The notes: generated from the sequence alone by a model not told the origin. A stretch of 64,000 nt of DNA from Streptomyces caeruleatus (GCF_001514235.1 NZ_KQ948929.1:237566-301565); one strand, 5' to 3'. Numbered from the stretch's first letter, positions 1 to 9,210 are shown. Numbers and translations: made by a program.

Positions 1-1
1 G

Positions 2-646
2 CCCGGCCCGGACGGCCTGCCTCTCGACATCCTCGGTCCGCTCGGCTGCGGCCTGCTGACCGGCGCCGGAACCGTCTTCCGCGTACTGCGCCCGAGCCCG
101 GGACAGAGCATCGTTGTCTTCGGGCTCGGCACGGTCGGGCTGAGCGCCGTCATGGCCGCCGCCGTGGCCGGCTGCGATCCCCTCGTCGGCGTCGACCCCA
201 ACCCTGTTCGCCGCCACCTGGCGGAGGCTCTGGGGTGCACGCACACCCTCGACCCCGCGGCGTCAGAGGACATCGGGTGGTCCCTCGCGGAGATCACCGG
301 CCTGGGAGCGGACTTCACGGTCGACACGGTCGGCTCCGGGACGGTCGTCCGCCAGGCGCTCGAAGCCCTGCGCACTCCCGGTTCCTGCGCGACGCTCGGC
401 CTCCAGTCCCTGGAGAACGACATCACCATCGATCAGGGCCACCTCCTGATGGGCCGCACCCTGACCGGCGTGATCGAGGGAGACGCGGAGCCGCGCGTAC
501 TCATCCCTCACCTCATCGAGCTGTGGCACCAGGGGCGCTTCCCGTTCGACCGGCTCGTCGAGCGTTTCCCGTTCCAACGCGTCGAGGACGCCGTGGACGC
601 GGCCCGCAGCGGGAAGGTCGTCAAGCCCGTGCTCGTCTTCGACTGA
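2..646 (+). CDS. Zinc-type NAD(P)-dependent alcohol dehydrogenase, C-terminal part (5' end outside window)
   Basis: The open frame runs in from the left edge, so the start lies outside the window. The visible 214 codons begin near the LGCGLLTGAG segment typical of zinc-dependent medium-chain dehydrogenases. They continue into the Rossmann fold with the glycine motif GLGTVGLSA (around position 125) and an acidic residue after strand two (GVDPN). The C-terminal part resembles aryl- or benzyl-alcohol dehydrogenases, but the zinc ligands are in the missing part, so substrate is not visible. The gene ends 79 bp before an aldehyde dehydrogenase on the same strand. Together they could oxidise an alcohol to aldehyde and then acid; that coupling is inferred from position. 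Family assignment is firm, substrate unknown. Confidence 0.85.
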   Translation, partial: PGPDGLPLDILGPLGCGLLTGAGTVFRVLRPSPGQSIVVFGLGTVGLSAVMAAAVAGCDPLVGVDPNPVRRHLAEALGCTHTLDPAASEDIGWSLAEITGLGADFTVDTVGSGTVVRQALEALRTPGSCATLGLQSLENDITIDQGHLLMGRTLTGVIEGDAEPRVLIPHLIELWHQGRFPFDRLVERFPFQRVEDAVDAARSGKVVKPVLVFD

Positions 647-725
647 CCGGACGGGACGGCGTCCGCTCCCCCCTCATCCCGCACCACGACCGTGTCCGCG
701 ACCGAACGGGCAGGAGGCCCCGCCA

Positions 726-2237
726 GTGCAGGAAGTTCCGCACGCCCTGATGTACATCGACGGAAAGTGGATCGACAGCCCGGACCGCTACGAGATCCAC
801 AACCCGGCGACGGAAGAACTCGTGGCGACCCTCGCCAAAGGCCGTCGTGAGCACGTCGACCAAGCGGTCGCCGCCGCGCGGTCGACGTACGAGGAGAGGA
901 CCTGGCGTGCCACACCGCCCGCGGAACGGGCAGCCGTGCTGCGCGAAGCGACCGACCGCCTGGTGCGCCGTTCCGAAGAGCTGGTCCAGACGCAGGTCAG
1001 GGAGAACGGCGCTCCTGTGCGGCTGGCCGAGGCACTGCACATCGGGACGTCACTGGCCCATCTCCGCTACCAGGTGTACCTGGTGGAGCGCTACGACTTC
1101 GAACGGCCCTCGGCCATGCTCTCGCCCGTGCTGGCGGCCGGGCTGGTCCGGCGCGAGCCCCTCGGTGTCTGCGCCGCCATCGTGCCGTGGAACTTCCCGC
1201 TGGTGCACGCGGGCTGGAAGGTCGTCCCCGCACTGGCCGCGGGCAACAGCGTCGTCATCAAACCCGACGAGCGGGCCCCGCTCACCATCGTGGAGCTCGT
1301 ACGCGAACTCGAAGCCGCGGGCCTCCCACCCGGAGTCCTCAACCTCGTCACGGGCGACGGCCCCGAGGTCGGGGGACGGCTCGTCGAGCACCCGGACGTC
1401 CGCAAGATCGGCTTCACCGGTTCCACCCGGGTCGGCCACGACGTACTGCGCCGAGCCTCGGGCGGTTTCAGGCACCTCACGCTGGAGTTGGGAGGCAAGT
1501 CGGCCAACATCGTCCTGGAGGACGCCGATGTCACGACCGCCGTGGACGGGGCCCTGTTCGCGTGCATGGCCTTCTCGGGTCAGATCTGCGCGGCCGGAAG
1601 CCGGCTGCTGCTCCCCGACTCCCTGCACGACACGTTCGTGGACAAGTTGCTCGAACGAGTCGGGGCCCTGCGCATCTCCGACCCGCTGGACCCGCTGACC
1701 GACCTCGGCCCGCTCATCTCGCGGGCCAACCGGGATCACGCGCTGGCCTGTGTGTCCTCCGCCGTCGGCCAAGGCGCCCGCATCGTCCACGGCGGCAAGG
1801 TGCCGTCCGGTCCGGGGTTCACTCGCGGGCACTGGATGGAGCCCACCGTCCTCACCGACGTCACCCCGGACATGCGGATCGCCCATGAAGAGGTCTTCGG
1901 GCCGGTCCTGGCGGTCATGCGGTACCACACGGTCGAGGAGGCCGTGGAGATCGCCAACGGTACCGAGTACGGTCTGGCCGCCGGTGTCTGGAGCCGCGAC
2001 AACCAAGCCGCACTCGACATCGCCGAGCGCCTGGAAACCGGTGTCGTGTGGATCAACGACTGGTACGCGCTCCCGCCCCACTTCCCCCTCGGCGGCTGCA
2101 AGGAGAGCGGGATCGGCCGGGAGAGCGGCGAGCACGCCCTCGACGAGTACACACAGCCGAAGGCCGTCTCGATCGACCTCTCCGGCGGGGTGGAGGCCAA
2201 GCTGTACTCACTGCTGCTCGGTACGCAGTCCCCCTGA
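726..2237 (+). CDS. Aldehyde dehydrogenase (NAD(P)+), ALDH superfamily
   Basis: 503 residues, the usual ALDH length. It oxidises an aldehyde to a carboxylate in the cytoplasm. Visible signatures are the cofactor-binding VPWNFPL and FTGSTRVG segments, the general base Glu in LELGGKS, the catalytic Cys in FSGQICAAGSR, and the EEVFGPVL motif near residue 385. All key residues are present, so an active enzyme is expected. The GTG start at 726 was taken because the reading begins there without an earlier candidate; an ATG eight codons later (MYIDGKW) is a strong alternative. It follows an alcohol dehydrogenase and overlaps by 30 bp the convergent terpene synthase. Substrate is not determinable; an aromatic aldehyde is a guess from the neighbour. 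Confidence 0.9.
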   Translation: MQEVPHALMYIDGKWIDSPDRYEIHNPATEELVATLAKGRREHVDQAVAAARSTYEERTWRATPPAERAAVLREATDRLVRRSEELVQTQVRENGAPVRLAEALHIGTSLAHLRYQVYLVERYDFERPSAMLSPVLAAGLVRREPLGVCAAIVPWNFPLVHAGWKVVPALAAGNSVVIKPDERAPLTIVELVRELEAAGLPPGVLNLVTGDGPEVGGRLVEHPDVRKIGFTGSTRVGHDVLRRASGGFRHLTLELGGKSANIVLEDADVTTAVDGALFACMAFSGQICAAGSRLLLPDSLHDTFVDKLLERVGALRISDPLDPLTDLGPLISRANRDHALACVSSAVGQGARIVHGGKVPSGPGFTRGHWMEPTVLTDVTPDMRIAHEEVFGPVLAVMRYHTVEEAVEIANGTEYGLAAGVWSRDNQAALDIAERLETGVVWINDWYALPPHFPLGGCKESGIGRESGEHALDEYTQPKAVSIDLSGGVEAKLYSLLLGTQSP

Positions 2238-3317
2238 GGCCTTCCCGGCCTGGTCCCACCACCACGAGATGCTCGGATACGGCAGCGGATCGGCGTCGTC
2301 GCTCGAAGGCCGGTCCGCCCAGCAGCCGGAGAGCGGGGCGACACCACTCGCCGCTGCCGCGTTCGAGGGCGTCCCCGTATGGCGCGGAGCCGTCAGCCCC
2401 CATTCCACGTGCCCGCGCAGGGCCTGGCCCAACTGCTCCAGAACGTAGCGAAGCGGCACCGGGGCGCCGACCAGAAGCTGCTCCCGCAGCCTCAGGAACA
2501 GCCGCATGACGCGGTCCCGTACCTTCATCGTCTCCTCGACGGCATGCTGGACGGAGAGCCCTCGCGTCACCTGCAGAACGTTGATCAGATTCAGGTCGTG
2601 CACGGATTCCTTGCGGTACGAGAACAGGTCGTTGTCGAGGGCACCGACCATTCCGGCGCTCTCCAGGCAGGCCAGCACCGCCGGGGACTGCCACGCGTCG
2701 TCCGTCAGCGGCTCGGACCCGCACATTTCGATGAGCACGATGGTGAGGTGGCCGGCCACATCGTCCAGCCGAACGGACATGTACTGGTCCTCGGTGAGGG
2801 GGACGGGGCCGTGCAGGGCGTTGATGCCGCGGACGGCGCCCGCGAAGCAGCGCCTCATCTCGTGGGTCAGTCGGCCGACCCGGCCCGGAGTGCTCTCCTT
2901 CCTGAGCCGGTTCATCACGTCGACGAGGGCCAGCGTGTACGGGTCGTCCGCCCCGGTGACCCGGTAGCCGGGCGATTCCATGACCCGCATGACGCGTCCC
3001 GCCTGCTCGATGATCCCGCCGAAACCGCCTGCCGACGGGGAACCGTCGAACAGCAGGTCCTCCGCGAGCAGCACCAGATGGGCGAAGCACGTCAGCGTCC
3101 GGAAAACGTTCTCGTTCTCCGGCTGCGGAACGAGCCAACCCATCAGCCGGTGCACCTCCGCCTCCCGGATCCGGGCGAGGGTCGTCGGGTCGCCACACAG
3201 CCCGTGGGACGTCATCCACTCCACGGCGTCAGCCCCTGCCGCTTCGGCCAGCGGGCTGCACGCTGCCGGCAGGGGGCAGTAGAACGGCGGAAGGCTGAAC
3301 TCGCGTGCATTCTGCAT
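2208..3317 (-). CDS. Class I terpene synthase (terpene cyclase)
   Basis: About 369 residues from the ATG at 3317, which gives the N-terminus MQNAREFSLPPFYCPL seen in bacterial terpene cyclases; an in-frame GTG at 3368 has no ribosome site. The enzyme should ionise a prenyl diphosphate and cyclise it with Mg2+. The NSE metal-binding triad is canonical (NDLFSYRKE, about residue 220 of the short form). The first metal motif is unusual: AEDLLFD, i.e. Glu-Asp-x-x-x-Asp rather than the usual DDxxD or DDxxxE. A late RY pair (LRYVLEQLG) is present. There is no prenyltransferase or P450 next to it, so it appears as a lone cyclase. A sesquiterpene or monoterpene product is likely, but the compound cannot be named. 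Confidence 0.85.
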   Translation of the reverse strand: MQNAREFSLPPFYCPLPAACSPLAEAAGADAVEWMTSHGLCGDPTTLARIREAEVHRLMGWLVPQPENENVFRTLTCFAHLVLLAEDLLFDGSPSAGGFGGIIEQAGRVMRVMESPGYRVTGADDPYTLALVDVMNRLRKESTPGRVGRLTHEMRRCFAGAVRGINALHGPVPLTEDQYMSVRLDDVAGHLTIVLIEMCGSEPLTDDAWQSPAVLACLESAGMVGALDNDLFSYRKESVHDLNLINVLQVTRGLSVQHAVEETMKVRDRVMRLFLRLREQLLVGAPVPLRYVLEQLGQALRGHVEWGLTAPRHTGTPSNAAAASGVAPLSGCWADRPSSDDADPLPYPSISWWWDQAGKASGGLRTEQQ

Positions 3318-3435
3318 GGCCACAGCGTCCCGTCGCCGGCTCGACGTCGGCAGAGCGCACGGACTCACTTGGTTGAGTAGTGCTACGAACGTGCACCACG
3401 GCCGAGTTCAAGAACATCTGCTGAAGCTCGGCGTC

Positions 3436-3465
3436 TTGACCCCGCCTCGCAACGGCGCGTACAAC
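3436..3465 (+). promoter_or_regulatory. Candidate housekeeping promoter for the GH97 gene
   Basis: TTGACC at 3436-3441 and TACAAC at 3460-3465 are separated by 18 bp, close to the actinobacterial sigma-70 consensus. They lie about 90 bp upstream of the GH97 start at 3556, in the divergent region shared with the terpene synthase. Assignment rests on pattern only. Confidence 0.4.
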
Positions 3466-3555
3466 ATCCCCCAGCAGAAAGCGTTTACTACAACATGTCT
3501 TCGCCCCGATCGAGCCGCGCACCGCCGCGGCACTCAACGGAGAGGCCCCAGCACG

Positions 3556-5529
3556 ATGAGAACCTCACAGGACCGAGACGAGTCCACGGCCGGCAGAGCG
3601 GGCGACTCGGCGGCGCTGTCGCGGCGGAGGATGCTCAAGGGCACGGCCGTCGGCGTCGGGATGGCGGCCGTGGGGGTCGGCGCGGCCGGCCAGGCCCACG
3701 CGGTAGAGGCGCGGCGCTCCTGCGACGCGACCGCCCGCATGGCCGGCAACTCCATCACCCTCTCCCTGGTGAACGGCACCCTCCACTGGTCGGCCGAGCG
3801 CCACGGCAGGACGGTCGTCGCCACCTCCGCCCTGGGCCTCCGGCTGAGCGACGGGACCGTCCTCGGCGAGGACGTGACGGTGACGGGAAGCCGGAGGGAG
3901 AACGTCCACCGCGTCTGGTCGCCCGCGTACGGGCGGGACGCGCGGGCCGTCGACCACTACCAGGAGCAGCGCTGGGACCTGCGGGACAGGCTCTCGGGGA
4001 TCCGGTTCGGGGTCCGCGTCCGGGCGTACCGGACCGGCGTCGCCCTATGTTACGTACTGTTGGACGAGGGCACGGCGACCATCGCCGACGAGCTGACGAC
4101 GTTCGTCTTCCCGGACGCCACCACCGTCTACAGCGCCCGCGACGAGAACGCCTACGAGCTGGTCGCGCCCGACGCGATACCCGTCACGGGAGCGTCCGGC
4201 ACCGACAACGGCCCTCTCACCGACCTGCCGCTCACCGCCACGCTCGCCAACGGGCTCATCGCCTGTGTCTGCGAGTCCTCGCGGGTGAACTTCCCGCGGC
4301 TGATGCTGAGTTCGGTGCCGGGGCAGCCCAACACCCTGTCGGCCTTCCTCATGGAGCACACCGCCCGCGGTACCGGCCCCGTCGAGCCGACCACGACCGT
4401 CACCACGCCGTTCGCCACGCCCTGGCGCGCGCTCGTCATCGGCTCCACCGACGCCGAACTCGTCGACAACGCCGAGCTGGTGCTCAACCTGGCGCCGGAG
4501 AGCGTCCTCGAGGACACCTCGTGGATCAAGCCGGGCAAGGTCTTCCGCTGCGAGCTCAGCACCGCCGCCGGTACGGCGGGCGTCGACTTCGCGGTGGCGC
4601 GCGGCCTTCAGTACATCGAGTACGACGCCGGGTGGTACGGCCCGGAGTTCTCCACCCTCGACGCGACGAAGCCCATCGCCGCCATCGATCTGCCGTCGGT
4701 GATCTCGTACGCCACGAGCCGGGGCATCGGAGTCTTCCTCTACGTCAACCGGCTCGCCCTGACCGACGCGGACGCGCTGTTCGGCCTGTACAAGAGCTGG
4801 GGCGTCGCGGGGATCAAGCTCGGCTTCATCAACGACGGCACGCGGTCGATGACCGACCAGATCGTCGAGTGGGCCGCGAGGGCCGCCAAGTACGAGCTGC
4901 TGATCGACATGCACGACGACGTCCGGCCGTTCGGCTTCGAGCGGACCTATCCGAACTACGTCAGCCTGGAAGGCGTCCGGGGCAACGAGCAGTTCCCGTC
5001 CGCCACACACAATGTGACGCTGCCCTTCGCCCGCAACGTCGGCGGGCCGATGGACTACACGATCTGCTACGGCCAGTCGCGCAACAAGACGACCAACGCC
5101 CACCAGATGGCGATGGCCGCGGTGTACTATCAGCCCCTCAACTTCCTTTTCTGGTACGACAAACCGTCCAAGTACAACAACCCCGCGAACTGGCCCGGGC
5201 TGCCCTGGTTCAACGCCGTCCCCACCACCTGGGACGAGAGCCGGACCCTGGCCGGGGCGATCGGCGAGTACGTGGCCGTCGCCCGGCGCGACGGCGGCAC
5301 CTGGTACCTCGGGGCGATGACGAACGAGACGTCCAGGACCCTGTCGCTCCCGCTGTCCTTCCTCGGCGGCGGAACGTACACGGCGACGATCTACTCTGAC
5401 GGGACGCCGGGCACCAACCCGTACCAGACGCCCGTCGTGGTCAGCACCCTGAGTGTCACCTCGGAGACCACGCTGGACGTGGCCATGGCCCCGGCCGGCG
5501 GCCAGGCGGTCATCATCAGGCCGAACTGA
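3556..5529 (+). CDS. Tat-exported glycoside hydrolase family 97 protein (alpha-galactosidase/alpha-glucosidase type)
   Basis: 657 residues from the ATG at 3556, preceded by an AGAGG ribosome site; the longer open frame back to 3316 lacks both a ribosome site and a leader. Residues 20-50 form a twin-arginine signal (SRRRM followed by an Ala/Gly-rich hydrophobic stretch ending AHA), so a folded enzyme is secreted. The order is an N-terminal beta-sandwich, a TIM-barrel catalytic domain (YIEYDAGWYG and IDMHDDVRP-F-GFERTYPN) and a C-terminal beta domain, as in GH97. In the inverting SusB-type enzymes, a Glu follows the barrel His; here it is Asp (HDD), which fits the retaining alpha-galactosidase-like subgroup (inference). 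Secretion suggests use on environmental alpha-linked sugars. Confidence 0.87.
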   Translation: MRTSQDRDESTAGRAGDSAALSRRRMLKGTAVGVGMAAVGVGAAGQAHAVEARRSCDATARMAGNSITLSLVNGTLHWSAERHGRTVVATSALGLRLSDGTVLGEDVTVTGSRRENVHRVWSPAYGRDARAVDHYQEQRWDLRDRLSGIRFGVRVRAYRTGVALCYVLLDEGTATIADELTTFVFPDATTVYSARDENAYELVAPDAIPVTGASGTDNGPLTDLPLTATLANGLIACVCESSRVNFPRLMLSSVPGQPNTLSAFLMEHTARGTGPVEPTTTVTTPFATPWRALVIGSTDAELVDNAELVLNLAPESVLEDTSWIKPGKVFRCELSTAAGTAGVDFAVARGLQYIEYDAGWYGPEFSTLDATKPIAAIDLPSVISYATSRGIGVFLYVNRLALTDADALFGLYKSWGVAGIKLGFINDGTRSMTDQIVEWAARAAKYELLIDMHDDVRPFGFERTYPNYVSLEGVRGNEQFPSATHNVTLPFARNVGGPMDYTICYGQSRNKTTNAHQMAMAAVYYQPLNFLFWYDKPSKYNNPANWPGLPWFNAVPTTWDESRTLAGAIGEYVAVARRDGGTWYLGAMTNETSRTLSLPLSFLGGGTYTATIYSDGTPGTNPYQTPVVVSTLSVTSETTLDVAMAPAGGQAVIIRPN

Positions 5530-5601
5530 GACTCCGCGGCCTCCTGGCCGGCCTCGTACCTGCTCCCCCGCTCGAAGATCACGACACGTACGCTCGTGTC
5601 C

Positions 5602-6564
5602 ATGGTTGAGCATCGGACAGTTGACGTGAACGGCATTCGGCTGCACATCGCCGAGCAGGGCAGCGGACCGCTGGTGGTGCTGTTGCACGGATTCCCGGAG
5701 TCGTGGCACTCCTGGCATCACCAGTTCGGTCCGCTGGCCGACGCGGGCTTCCGGGTGGTCGCCCCGGACCAGCGCGGATACGGGCGCAGCGACCACCCCG
5801 AGGACGTGGACGCGTACACCATCCTCCATCTGGTCGGCGATGTCGTCGGACTGATCCACGCCCTGGGTGAGGAGAAGGCATACGTGGTCGGGCACGACTG
5901 GGGTGCGCCGGTCGCCTGGCACACCGCGCTGCTGCGGCCCGACATGGTGCTCGGGGTGGCCGGGCTGAGCGTGCCGCCGCCGTTCCGGGGGACGCGTCCT
6001 CCGCTCGCGACCATGGAGGAGCGGTTCGGCGGCCGGTTCTACTGGAACTACTTCAACCGTCCCGGGGTCGCCGACGCCGAGTTCGCGCGGGACACCCGTA
6101 CTACCCTGCGGAAGTTCTTCTACTCGGCGTCCGGCGACGCCCCCGGCACCGCCGAGGGCAGGCAGCCGCTGGTCGACCCCGAGCGCGGCTGGCTCGCGGC
6201 GATGCCGGATCCCGAAGTGCTGCCGGCGTGGCTCACCGAGGACGACCTCGACGCGCTCACCGAAAGCTTCTCGCAGGGCTTCACCGGAGCCCTCAACTGG
6301 TACCGCAACCTCGACCGCAACTGGGAACTGACCGCCGCGTGGCACGGCTCCGTCGTCACCTCACCCGCCCTGTACATCTACGGCGACCGCGACCTGGTCC
6401 CCGCCTTCCCCGGCACCCCCGAACTCATCGAGAAGCTCCCCGAACTCATGCCCAACCTCCGGCGCGAGCCCCTGGAGCTGGCGGGCTGCGGGCACTGGAC
6501 CCAGCAGGAACGCCCGGACGAGGTGAACGCGGCGCTCATCGAGTTTCTCAAGGGTTGCTCGTGA
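5602..6564 (+). CDS. Alpha/beta-hydrolase, epoxide hydrolase type
   Basis: About 320 residues, a typical soluble epoxide hydrolase length. Visible are the oxyanion-hole motif HGFPESWHSW, the nucleophile Asp in GHDWGAPVAW, the acid Asp in YGDRDLV, and the base His in GCGHWTQQERP. The enzyme opens epoxides to diols through a covalent ester intermediate. The start is either GTG 5596 or ATG 5602. A TACGCT box ends seven bases before 5602, which would suit a leaderless message, so the ATG is preferred. Haloalkane dehalogenases share the fold; the HGxP motif and cap sequence favour epoxide hydrolase. Native substrate unknown. Confidence 0.85.
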   Translation: MVEHRTVDVNGIRLHIAEQGSGPLVVLLHGFPESWHSWHHQFGPLADAGFRVVAPDQRGYGRSDHPEDVDAYTILHLVGDVVGLIHALGEEKAYVVGHDWGAPVAWHTALLRPDMVLGVAGLSVPPPFRGTRPPLATMEERFGGRFYWNYFNRPGVADAEFARDTRTTLRKFFYSASGDAPGTAEGRQPLVDPERGWLAAMPDPEVLPAWLTEDDLDALTESFSQGFTGALNWYRNLDRNWELTAAWHGSVVTSPALYIYGDRDLVPAFPGTPELIEKLPELMPNLRREPLELAGCGHWTQQERPDEVNAALIEFLKGCS

Positions 6565-6724
6565 CGGATGCTCACAACCGGACGAGGACCACAGGGCGGA
6601 CCGCAGCTGATTGCGGTGGACGTACGGGGGTGGTGAGCCGTATCTTCCGCATACCGTGCGCGAGGTTCTGGGGAGGACCGCGCACGGTTCTGTTGGATAC
6701 CTGACACGGGGGGACTACTCCACC

Positions 6725-7495
6725 ATGCTGTGCACGCGATGCCGCCGCTTCGAGGCGGCACCGGACGGGGTCGTCTGCGCCCACTGTGCCGCGGCCGGGG
6801 CGCCGCTCATGGCACCGCCGCACGGCCACAACGCCTGGCTGAGCTCGCCCGTCGGCCTCGGCAGGGCCGTCGCCGCACTGCTCGGCCTGGTCATCGCCAC
6901 CGACCTGTTCGCGGTCTGGGCGGACGTCATGTCGTACGACGTGCTGGGCGCCCTCATGGACGGCGAATACAGCGAGGCCGTGCAGCGCAGGGCCGATCGG
7001 GCGGACTCGCTCTACGCGGCGGCCGGTGTCGCACAGACGGTCGCCCTTCTGGCCACAGCGGTCGTCTTCCTGGTCTGGTTCCACCGGGTGCGGGTCAACG
7101 CCGAGGTGTTCGATCCGTTCGGGCACCGCAAGAAGCGCGGCTGGGCCGTGGGCGCCTGGTTCGTGCCGTTCGTGAACCTGTGGTTCCCCCGCCGTATCGC
7201 GGTGGACATCTGGGATGCCAGCAGCCCCTGGGACAGGGGCCGGCCGCACGGGCTCCTGAACGGCTGGTGGACGGCCTGGGTGATCAGCCTGCTGGCCGGC
7301 CGGCTCGCCTCCACCTCGTACCGCAACGCCGAGACGGCTCCGGAGATTCGGCGAGCCATGGGGCAGGTCCTGTTCGCTGACGTGGTCGACATCGTCGCCG
7401 CCGTCCTCGCCATCCTCTTCGTCCTCGCGCTGACCAGGATGCAGGACGAGAAAGCCCGCAGCGGTCCGGGCTCGGCCGCGCCCGTCTCCTCCTGA
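6725..7495 (+). CDS. DUF4328-type membrane protein with N-terminal zinc ribbon
   Basis: About 256 residues from the ATG at 6725, which is preceded by a GGGGGA ribosome site; the earlier open reading is unlikely. The N-terminus has two CxxC pairs (CTRC and CAHC, 14 residues apart) that could form a zinc ribbon. Four hydrophobic segments follow, at roughly residues 38-60, 95-120, 145-160 and 215-240, with the conserved stretch KKRGWAVGAWFVPFVNLWFP between them that marks this actinobacterial family. The product should sit in the cytoplasmic membrane with the ribbon inside. The function of the family is unknown. It stands alone between an epoxide hydrolase and a convergent small oxygenase. Confidence 0.75.
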   Translation: MLCTRCRRFEAAPDGVVCAHCAAAGAPLMAPPHGHNAWLSSPVGLGRAVAALLGLVIATDLFAVWADVMSYDVLGALMDGEYSEAVQRRADRADSLYAAAGVAQTVALLATAVVFLVWFHRVRVNAEVFDPFGHRKKRGWAVGAWFVPFVNLWFPRRIAVDIWDASSPWDRGRPHGLLNGWWTAWVISLLAGRLASTSYRNAETAPEIRRAMGQVLFADVVDIVAAVLAILFVLALTRMQDEKARSGPGSAAPVSS

Positions 7496-7507
7496 CCTCG
7501 GGTTCGC

Positions 7508-7522
7508 CCGACCTCGGGTCGG
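7508..7522. terminator. Short hairpin between convergent genes, possible terminator
   Basis: A perfect six-base stem with a three-base loop (CCGACC-TCG-GGTCGG) lies between the stop codons of the DUF4328 gene and the convergent monooxygenase gene. No T-run follows, as is usual in high-GC actinobacteria. Confidence 0.35.
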
Positions 7523-7546
7523 CTCGGCGCTGGGAGCCGTCGGCAG

Positions 7547-7906
7547 CTACGAATCCGCCGGGCGGGTAAACCCGTAGGCACGCTCGACCTTGGCCACGTG
7601 GAGCGAGAACGAGGCGTACCAGTGCTCGCGTCCGTACGCACGGGCCAAGGCGTGCTCCGCGTGCTCCCGCCAGGCGGAGATCGAGTCCTCGTCCCTCCAG
7701 TACGACACCGTGACGCCCAGGCCGTTGGCACCGCGAGCGGCATCGACGCCGAGGAATCCCGGCTGGTCGGCAGCCAGTTTCATCAGGCGCTCGTCCGTGT
7801 CCCGATAGCCGTTGTCTCCGGCGGTCCGCACGGCGGTGAAGACCACGGCGTAGTAGGGCGGGTCGGGCAGTGACGCGGGCGTGGGATCGGGCGCGGGATC
7901 GGTCAC
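7547..7906 (-). CDS. Antibiotic biosynthesis monooxygenase (ABM) domain protein
   Basis: 119 residues from a GTG at 7906 with a GGAGG ribosome site seven bases upstream; a longer frame upstream is a shadow. The sequence reads as a dimeric ferredoxin-like ABM fold: YYAVVFTAVR at the first strand, then FLGVDAARG, then GVTVSYWRDEDSISAWREHAEH. This WRD-x3-SxxAW-x3-xEH pattern is characteristic of the small ABM/heme-degrading-like family. Such proteins are cofactor-free oxygenases or general stress proteins; which applies here is not visible. It stands alone, convergent with the DUF4328 gene. Confidence 0.8.
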   Translation of the reverse strand: MTDPAPDPTPASLPDPPYYAVVFTAVRTAGDNGYRDTDERLMKLAADQPGFLGVDAARGANGLGVTVSYWRDEDSISAWREHAEHALARAYGREHWYASFSLHVAKVERAYGFTRPADS

Positions 7907-7982
7907 GGGGGTCCTCCAGCCGACCGTTGACGATGTGTACGCCTGGTCCATATATCGACAGGGCGAGGTGCTGACAACACCC

Positions 7983-8714
7983 TCATCCGCCCACCAGACC
8001 ACCCAAGTCCTCGTGCCCCACGCCTGGTGCGCTGAGCGCCAGCCAGCCGTGGCCGCGTACCCGGGTGCCGGCGCCGACGCGGTTGGGGTCCAGGGAAAGA
8101 TGGGAGGAGGCGGTGAGGGCGTCCGCCGTGCCCTCGTCGGGGTGGGCGTCGTCGTGCTCCGGGTCGAAGTCCTCGTCGTCGACGCGCAGGTCTTCCCATG
8201 GCAGCGGCTCGCCGACCCACTCGGGGTCGTCCTCACGCGCGTACCGGCGTCGGATGCGGCCCTGCTCTGCGACCGCCCAGATGTTCGAGCCTCCCGCTTC
8301 GTCCTCGAAGAACATCTGGGCCGCACCGCAGTGGGCGCTCAGCCGTTCCAGCGCGCTCATCCACTCGTCCCAGTCGACACCGACCGCGACGTCGAGGTTC
8401 CCGGTGATCAGCCGCCAGCCGTCCAGTTCCGGTGTGACGAACACCGGATACGCTCCTCGTCTGTTCGGCAGCAGCGCCACGTCCGCTCCTTCCCCGAGCG
8501 TGACGGGGAAACGGTCATGCAGGTCCAATGCTGTGAACAGGCCCTCGTAGCGCTCGCCGGGAACCGCGTACCACCAAGTCTCCGAGGAGAGCGGGGCAGG
8601 TTCTTCGTAGCAGGCCTTCAGCAGATCCCGGCGGGCGAGCAGCGTCCTGTCGCGCTCGCCCAGACGGTCGGTGAATCCGGCTTCCAGCAAGGCACCAAGC
8701 CTGTTCTCGATCAT
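7983..8714 (-). CDS. Hypothetical protein, acidic C-terminal half
   Basis: 243 residues, ATG start. I do not recognise the family. The first 150 residues look like a globular alpha/beta domain with several Trp residues (ETWWYAVPGERYEG, ELDGWRLITGNLDVAVGVDWDEW). They are followed by a very acidic stretch around residues 165-200 (DPEW, DDEDFDPEHDD). There is no signal peptide or membrane segment. The style is that of many lone Streptomyces proteins of the SMI1/immunity sort, but no diagnostic motif supports that. It is on the minus strand between an ABM oxygenase gene and a secreted I36-type protein gene. Confidence 0.6.
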   Translation of the reverse strand: MIENRLGALLEAGFTDRLGERDRTLLARRDLLKACYEEPAPLSSETWWYAVPGERYEGLFTALDLHDRFPVTLGEGADVALLPNRRGAYPVFVTPELDGWRLITGNLDVAVGVDWDEWMSALERLSAHCGAAQMFFEDEAGGSNIWAVAEQGRIRRRYAREDDPEWVGEPLPWEDLRVDDEDFDPEHDDAHPDEGTADALTASSHLSLDPNRVGAGTRVRGHGWLALSAPGVGHEDLGGLVGG

Positions 8715-8799
8715 GAGTCAGCAGCATAGAGCGGGTCACTGACAAGGGGTCTCCGCTGGCACGCCACTGACAGCGGAGTCGGAGAGGCGCTTGGCCGGT

Positions 8800-9210
8800 T
8801 CAGCAGGAGCCGACCCATTCGATCTTCTCGACATGGCGCTCGATGAAGCTGGCGCTTTCACCGGGCTCCACGAGGGGACTGTCCGTCTTGTGGTAGGTCA
8901 GGCAGTCGGTGTGCTTCGTGTTCGGGGACGACGGATAGTGGAACGTGTACCGGACGTGGTCGGCGCCGGGGTAGCGCTTGCCGTTGTTGAAGACCGCCTG
9001 AGTGGAGAACTCGCCTCCGTACCAGTTGCCGGCCGTCTTGAAGACGATGTCCGAGTTGACGCTCGTCGTCCGGTAGAAGCAGACGTAGCCGGACGGGCAG
9101 CCGTAGAGCGTCGCGGACGGGCTTGCCTGCGCGGAACCGGTTCCGGCCAGGCCGGCAGCCATGGCGAGCGCGCCTGCTGCGGCGAGGACGCCGAAAGTTC
9201 GGTTGGACAT
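8800..9210 (-). CDS. Secreted peptidase inhibitor family I36-like protein
   Basis: 136 residues from the ATG at 9210, with a GGGGGGA ribosome site; a longer frame is unlikely. Residues 1-30 are a classical Sec signal (basic start, Ala/Gly-rich core, SAQA cleavage site). The mature part begins with the family hallmark YGCPSGYVCFY, has two more Cys residues (TDCLTY and a terminal GSC), and ends KIEWVGSC, matching Streptomyces secreted proteins annotated as peptidase inhibitor I36 (SMPI relatives). Four cysteines suggest two disulfides. Whether it inhibits a metalloprotease is not shown by the sequence. Confidence 0.75.
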   Translation of the reverse strand: MSNRTFGVLAAAGALAMAAGLAGTGSAQASPSATLYGCPSGYVCFYRTTSVNSDIVFKTAGNWYGGEFSTQAVFNNGKRYPGADHVRYTFHYPSSPNTKHTDCLTYHKTDSPLVEPGESASFIERHVEKIEWVGSC

